DNA of 42,270 bases, from the NCBI GenBank assembly GCA_036397755.1, contig DASWII010000025.1:1-42270 (forward strand), written 5' to 3'. The translations under genes were made by a program, and so were the position numbers. Of this stretch, positions 42,157-42,270 are shown one piece after another. Every line of letters begins with the position of its first letter. Position 1 is the stretch's first letter. Origin of the DNA: CAMYLY01 sp036397755 (GTDB lineage: Bacteria; Gemmatimonadota; Gemmatimonadetes; Gemmatimonadales; GWC2-71-9). The notes below the pieces were generated by a model, which worked only from the letters and a program-made list of their open reading frames with translations, was not told where the DNA came from and made no database searches.

Positions 42157-42270
42157 TCAGCCACGGGGGTCGGATCCCCTGTCATCCAGCACCCTGGCAA
42201 TCGCGGTGATGGTATTCCAGTTACGCGTCGTGGCTGGGACTCCGAAAAGCCGGTCCACCGTGCCGAGATA
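42157..42270 (-). CDS. C-terminal end of a gene running out of the window
   Basis: A minus-strand frame is open from the right edge to TGA at 42157 and gives YLGTVDRLFGVPATTRNWNT and 17 further residues to the stop. The composition looks coding (RVLDDRGSDPRG). Only 37 codons are visible, so the family is not assigned. The gap 41941-42156 contains nothing recognised. Confidence 0.35.
   Translation of the reverse strand, partial: YLGTVDRLFGVPATTRNWNTITAIARVLDDRGSDPRG

Noticed and set aside
1..42270. tRNA, rRNA or CRISPR array
   Set aside because: No tRNA cloverleaf (GGTTCGAATCC-type T arm) or regularly spaced direct repeats were seen; the intergenic repeats are short and irregular.

Overview
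The window comes from a GC-rich bacterium, most probably a member of the Gemmatimonadota (inference). The signs are Ser/Thr kinases with a transmembrane helix and a TolB/WD40-like propeller, Tat-exported sugar-type oxidoreductases, a very large BNR/sortilin-type secreted protein, and many compact TA modules. No rRNA, tRNA or CRISPR array was seen. Most genes from 7 to 23 kb lie on the minus strand and are tightly packed.

Layout. The left edge (1-50) holds the first codons of a probable transposase. Positions 0.3-7 kb hold ordinary accessory genes: a hydroxypyruvate-isomerase-like/Gfo-Idh pair, a SUMF1-like protein, an ApbE-type flavin transferase, an outer-membrane-like barrel, a monothiol thioredoxin-like protein and a YcnI-like protein. 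From 23122 down to 7024 runs the main block of the window, a near-continuous minus-strand run of 20 genes. Upstream to downstream it encodes a small membrane protein, an Mrp/NBP35-type P-loop Fe-S carrier, a zinc-ribbon protein with a PCP_red-like domain, a small ferredoxin, a double Usp protein with two PCP_red-like domains, a NirJ/AhbD-like radical SAM/SPASM protein with a C-terminal PCP_red-like domain, a CydA-like membrane protein without CydB, three c-type cytochromes (five haem c sites in total, one fused to an ethylbenzene-dehydrogenase-type haem domain), a cupredoxin-like lipoprotein, cytochrome c oxidase subunits II, I, III and IV, two tiny membrane proteins and two unknown soluble proteins. 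A HmuY-like lipid-side/haem-binding candidate is transcribed divergently at 23214.

Interpretation of the main block (inference). The CydA-like protein lacks the GRQPW motif and the equivalent of E. coli Glu99 and is translationally coupled to the radical SAM gene. It may not be a quinol oxidase of the usual kind. With its multi-haem cytochromes and the adjacent A1-type cytochrome c oxidase it could be an alternative quinol-to-cytochrome c module feeding the aa3 oxidase, or an OR-N-like oxygen reductase, with the radical SAM/ferredoxin/Mrp/PCP_red genes as a dedicated cofactor-maturation set. This is the best candidate for an undescribed system here.

From 24 to 33.4 kb there is a zone of TA modules and kinase duplication: an intact Phd/VapC pair with a palindromic operator, two full-length paralogous receptor kinases (25.1-27.8 and 28.1-30.7 kb), a frameshifted Phd antitoxin lying directly in front of one kinase, an RHH antitoxin followed by a RelE-VapC chimera, an MFS transporter, and a third kinase reduced to a fragment. 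From 34 to 42 kb there are pyruvate kinase, a secreted amidohydrolase, a membrane protein, a 1021-residue BNR-repeat protein, a His/Met-rich periplasmic protein and an unknown secreted protein. A C-terminal gene fragment lies at the right edge.
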